DNA of 64,000 nucleotides, taken from contig NZ_MCZZ01000025.1 of the NCBI RefSeq assembly GCF_002875705.1, positions 1 through 64,000 of the forward strand, read 5' to 3'. Position numbers and translations under genes: made by a program. Source of the DNA: Vibrio sp. 10N.261.45.E2 (lineage in GTDB: Bacteria; Pseudomonadota; Gammaproteobacteria; Enterobacterales; Vibrionaceae). Below, in pieces: positions 47,077 to 55,632 of the stretch. The first letter of the stretch is position 1; each line of letters begins with the position of its first letter. Below the pieces are notes generated by a model that did not search any database, was not told the DNA's origin, and worked only from the letters and a program-made list of their open reading frames with translations.

Positions 47077-47874
47077 ATGACATTATTGAAACGAACACTG
47101 ACCTACAGCCTAGCCCTGAGTTCAATGTTTGCCGCAACTTATGCATCTAGTGAACAAACAACCCAAAGTAACCTGATCGTCGAGTTCTCTGCCCCGCAAA
47201 ATGCCGAAGAAGAGCAGCTCAAACGCGAGATACAAAACAGTGGCGTTAATGACACCGTGATTGACCTATCAAACCAACTTTTTATGTTTGAGAATCCATT
47301 AACCATTCAATACGGTGGGGAAGAAGGACCACTCTACGATCCACAAACGCATCAAGTGTTGATTCCCTATAGCTTTTACGCTGATTCAGTCAATTACTTT
47401 GAGAAAAACCAATACGAAAAAGAGTATGGAAAGTCGGCACAAACTGGCGCTATCGATACCTTATTACACACCCTACTGCACGAAGCTGGGCATGCGTATA
47501 TCGAAGACCAGAACATTGCCATATTAGGTAAAGAAGAAGATGCCGTTGATAACTTGGCCACGGTGCTACTGCTTAACTACGTAGAGCATGGATCCGATGC
47601 CGCTATTAGCGCAGCAGACATGTTCGCTTTCGAGTCAGAAGATCGCCCGGAATATTACGACATGGGAGAATACATCGACGAACACAGCTTTGATCTACAA
47701 CGTTACTTCTCCACCTTATGCTTGGTGTATGGCAGCGACCCTGATGCTTTTAAAAACTTGCTCGATGAAGTAGAAAACGACTACTTAAAAGATAGAAAAG
47801 AGTTCTGTGTCGAGCACTTTGACGTGATAAATGAAAATTGGCATCGGTATTTAAAAGAAAGTGACGATAGTTAA
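47077..47874 (+). CDS. Exported DUF4344 metallopeptidase
   Basis: 265 aa with a signal peptide (about residues 1-23, ending TYA). The zinc-protease motif HEAGH is in LLHTLLHEAGHAYIEDQNI with downstream Glu-rich EEDAVDNLATVLLLNYV, the third-ligand region of DUF4344. The mature protein is strongly acidic. Its target is unknown; it should act in the periplasm or outside. AAAAGGA precedes the ATG. Confidence 0.83.
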   Translation: MTLLKRTLTYSLALSSMFAATYASSEQTTQSNLIVEFSAPQNAEEEQLKREIQNSGVNDTVIDLSNQLFMFENPLTIQYGGEEGPLYDPQTHQVLIPYSFYADSVNYFEKNQYEKEYGKSAQTGAIDTLLHTLLHEAGHAYIEDQNIAILGKEEDAVDNLATVLLLNYVEHGSDAAISAADMFAFESEDRPEYYDMGEYIDEHSFDLQRYFSTLCLVYGSDPDAFKNLLDEVENDYLKDRKEFCVEHFDVINENWHRYLKESDDS

Positions 47875-47956
47875 AAAGCAGTCTCGATGACTAAAAAGCG
47901 GCTTTGGCATTAAATGCCAGAGCCGTGATTGGATAGTTTGGCTTAAGTCTTACGTT

Positions 47957-47995
47957 TTAAGAGTTAAGAGTTAAGAGTTAAGAGTTAAGAGTTAA
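47957..47995. repeat. Heptanucleotide tandem repeat (TTAAGAG)x5
   Basis: Five perfect TTAAGAG copies plus TTAA, 5 bp from the stop of the minus-strand tautomerase gene and 83 bp from the DUF4344 stop. The unit contains TAA on both strands. Confidence 0.92.
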
Positions 47996-47999
47996 AACC

Positions 48000-48386
48000 C
48001 TAGACCTTCACTTTATACTTCAGATCTTGTGCTTCATCGCCCGTCATACCTCGGAATCCCCAGCAGTGCGATGGCTGTTCTTTAATGGTGATTTCTATAT
48101 CAATAGGAGAGATAGCTAACTGCTTCTCTATTTCCGAAAATATCTTCTTAATTAAGCGCTTCTTAGTATTTACCGCTCGACCTTCCATCATATTAATTTC
48201 AATGACGGTATAGGCTTCCGTTCTTCCCTCTGGATAAAAGAAGTCGTCTCGTTCCAATGGCACAAATCGATGTGCTCGCTTGTCATCGGGTAAACCCATC
48301 TCACTATTCAAGCACTGCTGCAACACATTTGAGAGCTGCAACTTAATCGGATTTAAACACTCTTTGATACCATAAATAACAATCAT
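48000..48386 (-). CDS. Tautomerase family protein
   Basis: 128 aa from ATG 48386. An ATG two codons upstream abuts the AAGGA sequence; 48386 is properly spaced. The pattern MIVIYGIKECLNPIKLQLSNVLQ, RTEAYTVIEINMMEGR and the C-terminal PSHCWGFRGMTGDEA suggests the MIF/4-oxalocrotonate tautomerase superfamily. The usual N-terminal catalytic Pro is missing, since Ile follows Met, so classical tautomerase chemistry is doubtful. Confidence 0.7.
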   Translation of the reverse strand: MIVIYGIKECLNPIKLQLSNVLQQCLNSEMGLPDDKRAHRFVPLERDDFFYPEGRTEAYTVIEINMMEGRAVNTKKRLIKKIFSEIEKQLAISPIDIEITIKEQPSHCWGFRGMTGDEAQDLKYKVKV

Positions 48387-48638
48387 GACCATTCCTTTGA
48401 TGCGATGTTAGGTATAGAAGAACGTTAGATAGAAGCACCTTCTGGCAACTATCCATTCGCTTACTATTTGTACATATATTACCTAATGACGCGCATGAAA
48501 AAAGGCAAAAACAATGAATTTATGAACAAGTGCAACAAAATACCTATCCCTTTACAAACATAAGCCAAAGCGAATTGATCGAACACCACCCTATCCGCGT
48601 ATATCTTCTCAAATCACATTCGAACTAAGGAGTGCTAT

Positions 48639-49259
48639 GTGCCGAATTCACCTAGGAAGACCACGCGGAAAGACGCCAAACAAGAAACACCCGTAGAGTC
48701 TTCTCTAGAACTCGCTGTGTTTCCCCTGCCCGTCTTTCTCTTACCAGGGGGTAGACAAAGGCTGCGCATTTTTGAGCCCAAATATCTCGCAATGGTTGCT
48801 CATGCCGCTCAGGGTGATGGTTTCATTATTGCCACTCAAGACAACACTAATTCTGAACACCTGAGTTCATGGGGGACGAAGGTAACTATCGTTGACTTCA
48901 ACATGTCTGATGACCAAATCTTGGAAATTGATGTCGAAGGTGAAAGGTTGGTTCAACTTCATGATTCGCACCGAGACAGTGATAACCTGATCAAAAGTAA
49001 CTACAGTTTGTTACCTCACTGGCCAGCTCATGAATACAAAGTACCCAACGTTTTTACCGCATTTTTGGTTCAGTTGTTTCGCGATCACGACTCGATAAGA
49101 ACGCTCTACCCCACTCCAGATTTCGAGAGCCCACAGTGGATCTGTGCGCGATTACTCGAAATGATGCCTATTCCTTTGGAAAAGAAAACAGAATTTACTG
49201 AACCAGCTAGCTTTCCGTCTCTAGTTCCCTTTTTGAATCAAATCATTACGGGGCAATAA
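48639..49259 (+). CDS. Lon N-terminal substrate-binding domain protein
   Basis: 206 aa from GTG 48639 with AAGGAG upstream. An ATG overlapping it at 48637 is in another frame and closes after 19 codons. From about residue 24, LELAVFPLPVFLLPGGRQRLRIFEPKYLAMV is the Lon N-domain signature. There is no ATPase or protease domain, so this is a stand-alone Lon-N (YcaC/LonRF-like) protein, perhaps an adaptor. It sits just upstream of the ECF operon but is separated by the TGATCC promoter. Confidence 0.82.
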   Translation: MPNSPRKTTRKDAKQETPVESSLELAVFPLPVFLLPGGRQRLRIFEPKYLAMVAHAAQGDGFIIATQDNTNSEHLSSWGTKVTIVDFNMSDDQILEIDVEGERLVQLHDSHRDSDNLIKSNYSLLPHWPAHEYKVPNVFTAFLVQLFRDHDSIRTLYPTPDFESPQWICARLLEMMPIPLEKKTEFTEPASFPSLVPFLNQIITGQ

Positions 49260-49310
49260 ACACTTTTCTTCACTATAATTTTGTATAGTGGAAATTAATT
49301 TAAATAAAAG

Positions 49311-49336
49311 TGATCCCAATCTTCTCCCTTCGCGTA
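49311..49336 (+). promoter_or_regulatory. ECF11-type (RpoE/ChrR) promoter
   Basis: TGATCC (49311-49316), a 16-bp spacer, then CGTA (49333-49336). This is the pair recognised by ChrR-controlled sigma factors in several proteobacteria. It lies 34 bp upstream of the sigma gene, as expected for autoregulation. Confidence 0.65.
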
Positions 49337-49369
49337 GTGCCTACCAAATTCGCATGATGGTTAGTTACT

Positions 49370-50017
49370 ATGCAAGTGGAAAGCAGAAGTTCAGGGAACG
49401 GCAAGGAGCATGTCATTATCCCAGATAAAAAAGCACAGACAGACAACAAAGTCCCAGCAGAGCTGTCGAGCTGGCTGGTTTTAGTTGGCTCAGACCGAGA
49501 CAAGCAGGCTTTTACCTACTTGTTTAAGTTTTTCGCTCCTAAGATAAAGCGCTTTGGAATCAGTAAATTGGGCGGAGAAGCCGCTGCCAATGAACTCGTT
49601 CAAGACACTATGACGAACGTTTGGAAGAAAGCACATCTTTATAATGAAGAGAAAGGTGCAGCAACTACGTGGGTCTACACCGTCATGCGTAATGCTGCTT
49701 TCGATATGCTTCGCAAAGTAAAAGCGAAAGCTGAGCAGACAATAGCTGACGACATTTGGCCATTTGATGCCATGGTGGCGGAATCTCAAAGCGAAGATTT
49801 ACCCTTTGGCGACCACTTGATGAGCCGTCACGTAATGACTCAAATCGAGAAGTTGCCTCTTGCTCAAAAGACCATTGTTAAAGGCGTCTACTTTCAAGAA
49901 CTTTCTCAAGAGCAACTCGCTCAGCAACTTGGCGTCCCACTTGGAACCGTAAAATCACGTCTAAGACTCGCTTTAGCCAAACTTAAGGTTCACATGGGGG
50001 AACAAAGCCATGATTAA
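49370..50017 (+). CDS. ECF sigma factor, RpoE/ChrR-controlled type
   Basis: 215 aa. Region 2: FKFFAPKIKRFGISKLGGEAAANELVQDTMTNVWKK and TWVYTVMRNAAFDMLRK. Region 4: KTIVKGVYFQELSQEQLAQQLGVPLGTVKSRLRLALAKL. The match is to the sigma factors held by ChrR-type zinc anti-sigmas and released by singlet oxygen. The following gene is that anti-sigma, overlapping by 8 bp. The first 30 residues are unlike the family and the ribosome site is weak, so the exact start is unsure. It should drive its own operon. Confidence 0.88.
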   Translation: MQVESRSSGNGKEHVIIPDKKAQTDNKVPAELSSWLVLVGSDRDKQAFTYLFKFFAPKIKRFGISKLGGEAAANELVQDTMTNVWKKAHLYNEEKGAATTWVYTVMRNAAFDMLRKVKAKAEQTIADDIWPFDAMVAESQSEDLPFGDHLMSRHVMTQIEKLPLAQKTIVKGVYFQELSQEQLAQQLGVPLGTVKSRLRLALAKLKVHMGEQSHD

Positions 50018-50690
50018 ACATCACCCAAATGCAGCAATTCTGAAAGGTTTCGTCGATGGAACGCTAGCAGACTCAGTGTCCTTGATTGTATCTAGCCACG
50101 TCGAACTGTGCGAACACTGCCAACAGCAAGTAAGTCAGATTACAGCCGAGGCTGCGAACCATGCATTTGAAGCTCAGCCAGCATTTTCAAATGAAGAGTC
50201 AGGCAACTTTTCGTTTGACGATATGGATTTTGACTTCGATGCAATAGAAGCAATCACAGCCGATGCTTCCCAGTCAGTCGAAGTGACTCCTGAAGTCAAT
50301 CAAGTGACCGTAGCAGACACCACGTTTACGGTTCCGCGCGCGATCAATTCAATTGCGAGAAAAGACTGGATGAACCTAGGCAAAATCTCACGAGCAAGAC
50401 TCGATTTTGAAGACGAATCTCTTCATACCAGCCTTCTTCACATTGATAAAGGTGGCCAGGTTCCTTGCCACACACACAAGGGCTTTGAGATTACTCTTCT
50501 ATTGGAAGGTAGTTTTGAAGACGAAATGGGTGTCTACAACAAGGGCGATTTCATTTGGCTAGACGGTAACCATACGCACCAACCAGAGACCAAAGAAGGG
50601 TGTGTTTGTCTAACCGTTTCAAGCGATGCATTACACTTTACTAAAGGCGTAAGCCTGCTGTTCAACCCGTTAGGAAAATACATTTACTAG
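50010..50690 (+). CDS. ChrR-family zinc anti-sigma factor
   Basis: 226 aa. The N-terminal anti-sigma domain has zinc ligands in KHHPNAAILKGFVDG and SHVELCEHC (His4/5, His30, Cys34, Cys37). After an acidic linker, the C-terminal cupin has PCHTHKGFEITLLLEGSF and DGNHTHQP, the second metal site needed to sense singlet oxygen in Rhodobacter ChrR. It binds and silences the preceding sigma factor. Overlap with the sigma gene suggests coupled, balanced synthesis. Confidence 0.9.
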   Translation: MIKHHPNAAILKGFVDGTLADSVSLIVSSHVELCEHCQQQVSQITAEAANHAFEAQPAFSNEESGNFSFDDMDFDFDAIEAITADASQSVEVTPEVNQVTVADTTFTVPRAINSIARKDWMNLGKISRARLDFEDESLHTSLLHIDKGGQVPCHTHKGFEITLLLEGSFEDEMGVYNKGDFIWLDGNHTHQPETKEGCVCLTVSSDALHFTKGVSLLFNPLGKYIY

Positions 50691-50821
50691 GTTCATCACA
50701 AGAATGAGAAAGTGGGCTAGGAAAGGCAAAACTTTTTGGACTACAGTATTCTATATAAGATAGGCAACAAGCCACATACAATAAAAATAGCACTGAGCAC
50801 AAAAGCGAAAGGAATGGACCA

Positions 50822-51769
50822 ATGGATAAAAAAATAAAAATAGGCATTAGCGCATGTGTCGCTGGTCATAAGGTTCGATTCGATACAGGGCATAAGCGAT
50901 CTCGTTTTTGTACGGAAGACCTAGCAGATTACGTCGAACTAGAGCCAGTGTGCCCAGAAATGGCGGTTGGCTTACCGACACCTCGACCGACAATTCGTCA
51001 AACGAGAATGCTTGACGACATCATCCACGTTTCTCGCCCTGATGGATCAGGGGACGTGACCAACGAGTTGATTGAGTTTGGCCAAACTTATTCAAAAAAC
51101 AATCAACATATTGCAGGTTTTATCGTGTGTCAGAAAAGTCCGACCTGCGGTATGGAGCGCGTGAAGGTGTACCACCACCATGGCCGTGGTTCTGAATCGA
51201 CAGGCGTAGGCATGTTCACACAACAAGTTATGGACGGTAACCCGTTACTACCTGTTGAAGAGAATGGTCGCCTAAACGACCCTATTCTGCGTGAAAACTT
51301 CATGACACGAGTGTTTACCTACCAAAAGTGGCTCGATCTGGTCGATGAAGGTATTACTAAGCACAAGCTGATTCAGTTCCACAGTGCTCACAAATATCTA
51401 GTAATGTGCCATCACGTCGAAGGTTACAAGAGTCTGGGTAAGCTTCTAGGCGGGAATGATCTTGAAATCGACGAATTGGCCACTCAGTACATCGAAGGCT
51501 TGATGACTGCATTGTCACATCATGCCAATCGAGGCAGTCACGCAAATACCCTGCACCACTTGCAAGGTTACTTTAAGAAGCAGCTGAGTAGTGCTCACAA
51601 ACAAGAGCTTACCAACCAGATTGCTGCATTCAGAGAGGGCGTAATTCCGTTACTAGTGCCGCTGACACTGATCAACCACTATCTAATGGAGTACCCAAAC
51701 GAGTACTTGGAATCTCAGGTTTACCTGAACCCTCACCCACAAGAACTTAAATTGAGATACGGATATTGA
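50822..51769 (+). CDS. DUF523-DUF1722 fusion protein (YbgA-like, TudS-type domain)
   Basis: 315 aa. The DUF523 half has three conserved Cys, in GISACVAGHKVRFD, LEPVCPEMAVG and KSPTCGMERVKVY; stand-alone relatives (TudS) carry a [4Fe-4S] cluster and remove sulfur from thiouracil. The DUF1722 half follows from about residue 180 (HKLIQFHSAHKYLVMCH). It overlaps phrB by 4 bp (TTGA) and so is cotranslated with photolyase. Thio-base repair under light stress is a plausible but unproven role. Confidence 0.85.
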   Translation: MDKKIKIGISACVAGHKVRFDTGHKRSRFCTEDLADYVELEPVCPEMAVGLPTPRPTIRQTRMLDDIIHVSRPDGSGDVTNELIEFGQTYSKNNQHIAGFIVCQKSPTCGMERVKVYHHHGRGSESTGVGMFTQQVMDGNPLLPVEENGRLNDPILRENFMTRVFTYQKWLDLVDEGITKHKLIQFHSAHKYLVMCHHVEGYKSLGKLLGGNDLEIDELATQYIEGLMTALSHHANRGSHANTLHHLQGYFKKQLSSAHKQELTNQIAAFREGVIPLLVPLTLINHYLMEYPNEYLESQVYLNPHPQELKLRYGY

Positions 51770-53181
51770 GCGACATTTTATGGATACGACGAGACCTGAG
51801 GATTCACGATAACCCAGCGCTCGTCGCAGCGATTGAAAACGGCGTATCGACCGCTGTTTTTATTTCAACCCCACAGCAATGGAAGCTGCATCACCTAGCA
51901 CCAATCAAAGCCGATTTCATTCATCGCCATCTAAAGCAACTCGAATCCCAACTCGCGGAATTCGGTATCACTCTGCTGCACCTCAAAGCTACCGATTTTG
52001 ACGACCAATCCAAACAGCTGACCGACTTGTGTCAGCAGCTTGGTAGCAAATGCGTCTACGCCAACTCAGAGCCAGAGGTCGATGAGCAAGCTCGCGATCA
52101 AAAACTGATATCGAGTGGCCTCAATCTTCTGATTAGTGATTGTGATGTAATGCTTCCATTAGGTAGTGTTCTCAACAAACAAGGTGAGATGTTTAAAGTC
52201 TTTACGCCATTTAAGAACGCGTGGCTAAAAGAAGTACAGATGAAAGGCATCATCTGCAGTCCAGCTCCAGTTGTACCGACTGAACGTTCACAAGAACAGC
52301 TTCCAGACGATTTAAAGTCCTTAAAAATCTCCGCTGACTATGATTTCGACTTCCCTCAAGTTGATTCAAGCCGTTGGCCACTGAGCCAAGATGTCCTGAG
52401 TAACGTGATTCCCAACTTCCTAGGGAGTAAGGTCAACGATTACGCGCGACTGAGAGACATTCCCTCTGTTAAAGGAACATCCGGACTGTCGCCTTATTTG
52501 GCTATTGGTGCTGTGAGTCCACGTTGGTTAGCAATTCAACTGATTCAGCAACAGCCCGACCTGTTATTTGACACACAACTGCCAGCCTTTTCTTGGCTCA
52601 ATGAACTGATTTGGCGAGATTTTTATAAGCACTTGATGTTCCACCACCCTAAGTTGGTCAAAGGTGCGAACTTTCAGCAGAAATACAATGGTTTAGATTG
52701 GTATCACGATCACCCTAGCTTCAAAGCTTGGTGCGAAGGAAAAACAGGGTACCCATTGGTTGATGCAGCCATGCGTCAGCTCGTTGAGACAGGCTGGATG
52801 CACAACAGGCTAAGAATGGTGGTGGCAAGCTTCTTGACCAAGCACCTGCTTATTGACTGGCGCTGGGGCGAGCGTTTCTTTATGTCGCACCTGATCGACG
52901 GTGATTTTAGTGCCAACAATGGTGGCTGGCAGTGGGCTTCAAGTACTGGCTGTGATGCTCAACCTTACTTCCGAATTTTCAATCCCATCACTCAGAGTGA
53001 AAAGTTTGATCCAAAAGGAATTTTTATTCGTAAGTACATACCAGAGCTGCAAAATATACCGGATAAGCATGTACATTTTCCACATGACTTTATCGCTAAA
53101 AACGGAATAGACAGCGAATACTGGCAACCCATCGTTGAGCACAAAGAAGCACGATTGAGAGCCTTAGCCTTCTTCAAATAA
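51766..53181 (+). CDS. phrB: Deoxyribodipyrimidine photolyase (class I CPD)
   Basis: 471 aa. It splits UV-made cyclobutane pyrimidine dimers using light and FADH-. The N-terminal DNA photolyase antenna domain starts DILWIRRDLRIHDNPAL; the FAD domain has KGTSGLSPYLAIGAVSPR, WRDFYKHLMFHHP, MRQLVETGWMHNRLRMVVASF and GDFSANNGGWQWASSTG. It starts at an unusual TTG inside the DUF523 stop region (TTGA), so its translation depends on the upstream gene. Confidence 0.95.
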   Translation: MSDILWIRRDLRIHDNPALVAAIENGVSTAVFISTPQQWKLHHLAPIKADFIHRHLKQLESQLAEFGITLLHLKATDFDDQSKQLTDLCQQLGSKCVYANSEPEVDEQARDQKLISSGLNLLISDCDVMLPLGSVLNKQGEMFKVFTPFKNAWLKEVQMKGIICSPAPVVPTERSQEQLPDDLKSLKISADYDFDFPQVDSSRWPLSQDVLSNVIPNFLGSKVNDYARLRDIPSVKGTSGLSPYLAIGAVSPRWLAIQLIQQQPDLLFDTQLPAFSWLNELIWRDFYKHLMFHHPKLVKGANFQQKYNGLDWYHDHPSFKAWCEGKTGYPLVDAAMRQLVETGWMHNRLRMVVASFLTKHLLIDWRWGERFFMSHLIDGDFSANNGGWQWASSTGCDAQPYFRIFNPITQSEKFDPKGIFIRKYIPELQNIPDKHVHFPHDFIAKNGIDSEYWQPIVEHKEARLRALAFFK

Positions 53182-53195
53182 TTAGAGTGAATATT

Positions 53196-53627
53196 ATGGA
53201 TAACTCTCTATGGCTTGATAACTTTCTCAACATGTATCGAGAACTCGGAACTGACAATTTCGACGTGCTTAAGACGGTTTATCACCCTGATATTGAATTC
53301 CAAGATCCGCTGCATCATGTCAGCGGTATTGTGGCGCTGACTCACTACTTCGAAAATCTCTATACACAGGTAACGAGCTGCTACTTCCACATCGAACACA
53401 CCTTTGAAGTGAACAACGAGGCTTCTGTCTATTGGACAATGCAATTCGCTCACAAGCAATTGAACGGTCAAAAGCCAATCGAAGTACAAGGACACAGCCA
53501 TATCAAGATGCTTGACAGTCAGGTCATCTATCACAGGGACTACCTCGATGTCGGCTCCATGTTGTACGAACATATTCCAGTGTTAGGCTGTGCAATTAAG
53601 TCCATCAAAAAGAGAGCGAGCCGATAA
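53196..53627 (+). CDS. Nuclear transport factor 2-like (SnoaL) family protein
   Basis: 143 aa from ATG 53196; an in-frame GTG at 53187 is the alternative. The fold is visible in VYHPDIEFQDPLHHVSGIVALTHYFENLYTQV and HVKGHSH-like EVQGHSHIKMLDSQVIYHRDYLDVG. These small cone-shaped proteins bind or transform small hydrophobic molecules. It starts 14 bp after phrB and overlaps the SDR gene (TAATG). Its constant presence in such operons points to lipid or pigment chemistry. Confidence 0.82.
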   Translation: MDNSLWLDNFLNMYRELGTDNFDVLKTVYHPDIEFQDPLHHVSGIVALTHYFENLYTQVTSCYFHIEHTFEVNNEASVYWTMQFAHKQLNGQKPIEVQGHSHIKMLDSQVIYHRDYLDVGSMLYEHIPVLGCAIKSIKKRASR

Positions 53628-54358
53628 TGCGTATTATGATCACAGGCGCGACCTCAGGTATCGGCCAAGCCCTCGCGAAAGATTACGCTCAGCAAGGGCA
53701 TCAGGTCATTGCCTGCGGTCGAAACCAAGACAAACTGCAAGCCCTAGTCGATTCGCACGAGACGGACATTGCGGACTCATCGATTACACCGCTCTGCTTC
53801 GACTTAACGGATTACAACAATTTTCCAGAACTGGATGAAAGCCAGTCACTCGACCTGCTGATCTTGAACGCGGGAGATTGCGAATACATCGACGACCCAC
53901 TAAATTTCGATGCCGAACTTTTCGAGCGCGTTATCAACATCAACCTAATTTCAACTGGCTATGCCCTTAAGGCTTGGTTAAAAAACATCAAACCCGGCGG
54001 TCGCTTGGTTTTAGTCAGTTCCAGCGCCAGTTTTTTACCTCTACCAAGAGCAGAAGCTTATGGCGCTTCAAAAGCAGCCCTCACCTATTTAGGCAGAACA
54101 CTGGCGGTCGACTTAGCCGATCACAACATTCACGTCTCAATTGTGCACCCAGGCTTTGTTGAAACGCCATTAACCGAGCGAAATACGTTCTCTATGCCTA
54201 TGATTATTAGTAGTGAGGCCGCAACTCAGCGAATCGTAAATGGTATCGCTCAAGGAAAGAGTGAAATCGATTTCCCAAGACGATTCATCATGTTGATGAA
54301 GCTACTAAGAATGCTTCCAACTTCAGTTTGGCAAAAACTCGCTTCAAGGATGGTATAA
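53627..54358 (+). CDS. Short-chain dehydrogenase/reductase
   Basis: 243 aa. Cofactor motif IMITGATSGIGQALAKDYA; catalytic Ser in LVLVSSSASF and YGASKAALTYLGR with Tyr and Lys; NAG variant LILNAGD. It should oxidise or reduce an alcohol or ketone with NAD(P)H, substrate unknown. It overlaps the NTF2-like gene by one base and lies 2 bp from the next gene. Confidence 0.9.
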   Translation: MRIMITGATSGIGQALAKDYAQQGHQVIACGRNQDKLQALVDSHETDIADSSITPLCFDLTDYNNFPELDESQSLDLLILNAGDCEYIDDPLNFDAELFERVININLISTGYALKAWLKNIKPGGRLVLVSSSASFLPLPRAEAYGASKAALTYLGRTLAVDLADHNIHVSIVHPGFVETPLTERNTFSMPMIISSEAATQRIVNGIAQGKSEIDFPRRFIMLMKLLRMLPTSVWQKLASRMV

Positions 54359-54360
54359 CA

Positions 54361-55632
54361 ATGAAGAAAATCGCCATTATTGGTTCAGGCATCTCTGGAC
54401 TCACTTGCGCGCACATATTAGATAAACACCACGACGTAACGGTATTCGAAAAGAATGATTATGTCGGGGGACACACCGCCACCGTTGATATTGAACATCA
54501 AGGCTCGGCTTTTTCTATCGACACCGGTTTTATCGTGTTCAACGATCGAACCTATCCAAATTTCAATCAGCTACTCGAACAGCTGGGGGTTGAAAGGCAA
54601 CCCACTGAGATGAGTTTCAGCGTTCATAACACCACCACCAAGTTTGAGTACAACGGCCACAGCATCAATTCATTGTTTGCACAACGTAGCAATGTTTTCA
54701 AACCTCAGTTTTGGTCTTTGATTTCTGACATTCTGAAGTTCAACAAGCTCTGCAAAGCCCAGTTTGAAAGCAATGAATTCACACCGGATGTTACCCTTGG
54801 CAATTTCTTACGCGACAATCAGTTCTCAGACTTTTTTAGCCAGCACTACATCTTACCGATGGGCGCGGCTATTTGGTCAACAAGCCTTGAAGATATGGAA
54901 AAATTCGAACTCAAATTTTTCATCCAATTCTTCTACAACCATGGGCTTCTAGATATTGCGAATCGCCCACAGTGGTACGTGATTCCAAAAGGTTCTCGTT
55001 CTTATGTTGAAATCATCCTTTCACGCTTGAGTAAGCCTGTTGCACTGAACACATCAATTAAACAGGTAACTCGCCAAGAAACGGGCGTCACGATTGAATT
55101 TGAAGATGGCAGCACACAAAACTTCGACGAAGTGGTATTTGCCTGTCACTCAGACCAAGCATTACGTCTTCTAGGCGACGCGACAGAACAAGAGCAGCAG
55201 GTGCTGGGCGAAATCCCATACAGCCGTAATGAAGTGGTTCTGCATACCGATACCCGCTTATTACCAGACAGGAAACTGGCATGGGCAAGCTGGAACTACA
55301 TGTTAGATGGCGACAGTAAACGACCAGCGTGTGTCACTTACAACATGAACATTCTGCAAGGTATCGAAAGCCAAGACACCTTCTGTGTCACCTTGAATCA
55401 AAGTGAAGCCATTGATCCAGAAAAAATCATTCGCAGCTTCGTTTATCATCACCCCGTTCTTAACTCGAACACCGTTGAAGCTCAGCACAAGCGCGAGCAA
55501 ATTTGTGGCAAAAACCAGACTCACTTTGCAGGCGCGTATTGGTACAACGGGTTCCATGAAGACGGTGTCCACAGTGCACTCGATGTGACCAAGCGCTTCG
55601 GTTTAGATTTGAGTACGAGTTCAGCGCTATGA
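54361..55632 (+). CDS. FAD-dependent oxidoreductase (amine oxidase-like)
   Basis: 423 aa from ATG 54361, with AAGGATGG upstream. The FAD motif is KIAIIGSGISGLTCAHIL followed by VFEKNDYVGGHTATVDI. It is the NAD(P)-binding FAD protein always found beside DUF1365 and Cfa-type genes. Related sigma-E-controlled proteins in Rhodobacter act on methylated fatty acyl chains. It overlaps DUF1365 by 4 bp (ATGA). Confidence 0.9.
   Translation: MKKIAIIGSGISGLTCAHILDKHHDVTVFEKNDYVGGHTATVDIEHQGSAFSIDTGFIVFNDRTYPNFNQLLEQLGVERQPTEMSFSVHNTTTKFEYNGHSINSLFAQRSNVFKPQFWSLISDILKFNKLCKAQFESNEFTPDVTLGNFLRDNQFSDFFSQHYILPMGAAIWSTSLEDMEKFELKFFIQFFYNHGLLDIANRPQWYVIPKGSRSYVEIILSRLSKPVALNTSIKQVTRQETGVTIEFEDGSTQNFDEVVFACHSDQALRLLGDATEQEQQVLGEIPYSRNEVVLHTDTRLLPDRKLAWASWNYMLDGDSKRPACVTYNMNILQGIESQDTFCVTLNQSEAIDPEKIIRSFVYHHPVLNSNTVEAQHKREQICGKNQTHFAGAYWYNGFHEDGVHSALDVTKRFGLDLSTSSAL

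Noticed and set aside
48637..48696. ATG overlapping the Lon-N start
   Set aside because: Gives only 19 codons in another frame; the GTG at 48639 shares the same ribosome site and opens the real frame.
49271..49290. CACTATA-N6-TATAGTG dyad as terminator of the Lon-N gene
   Set aside because: Perfect but AT-rich 7-bp stem without a T run; may be an operator, not a terminator.
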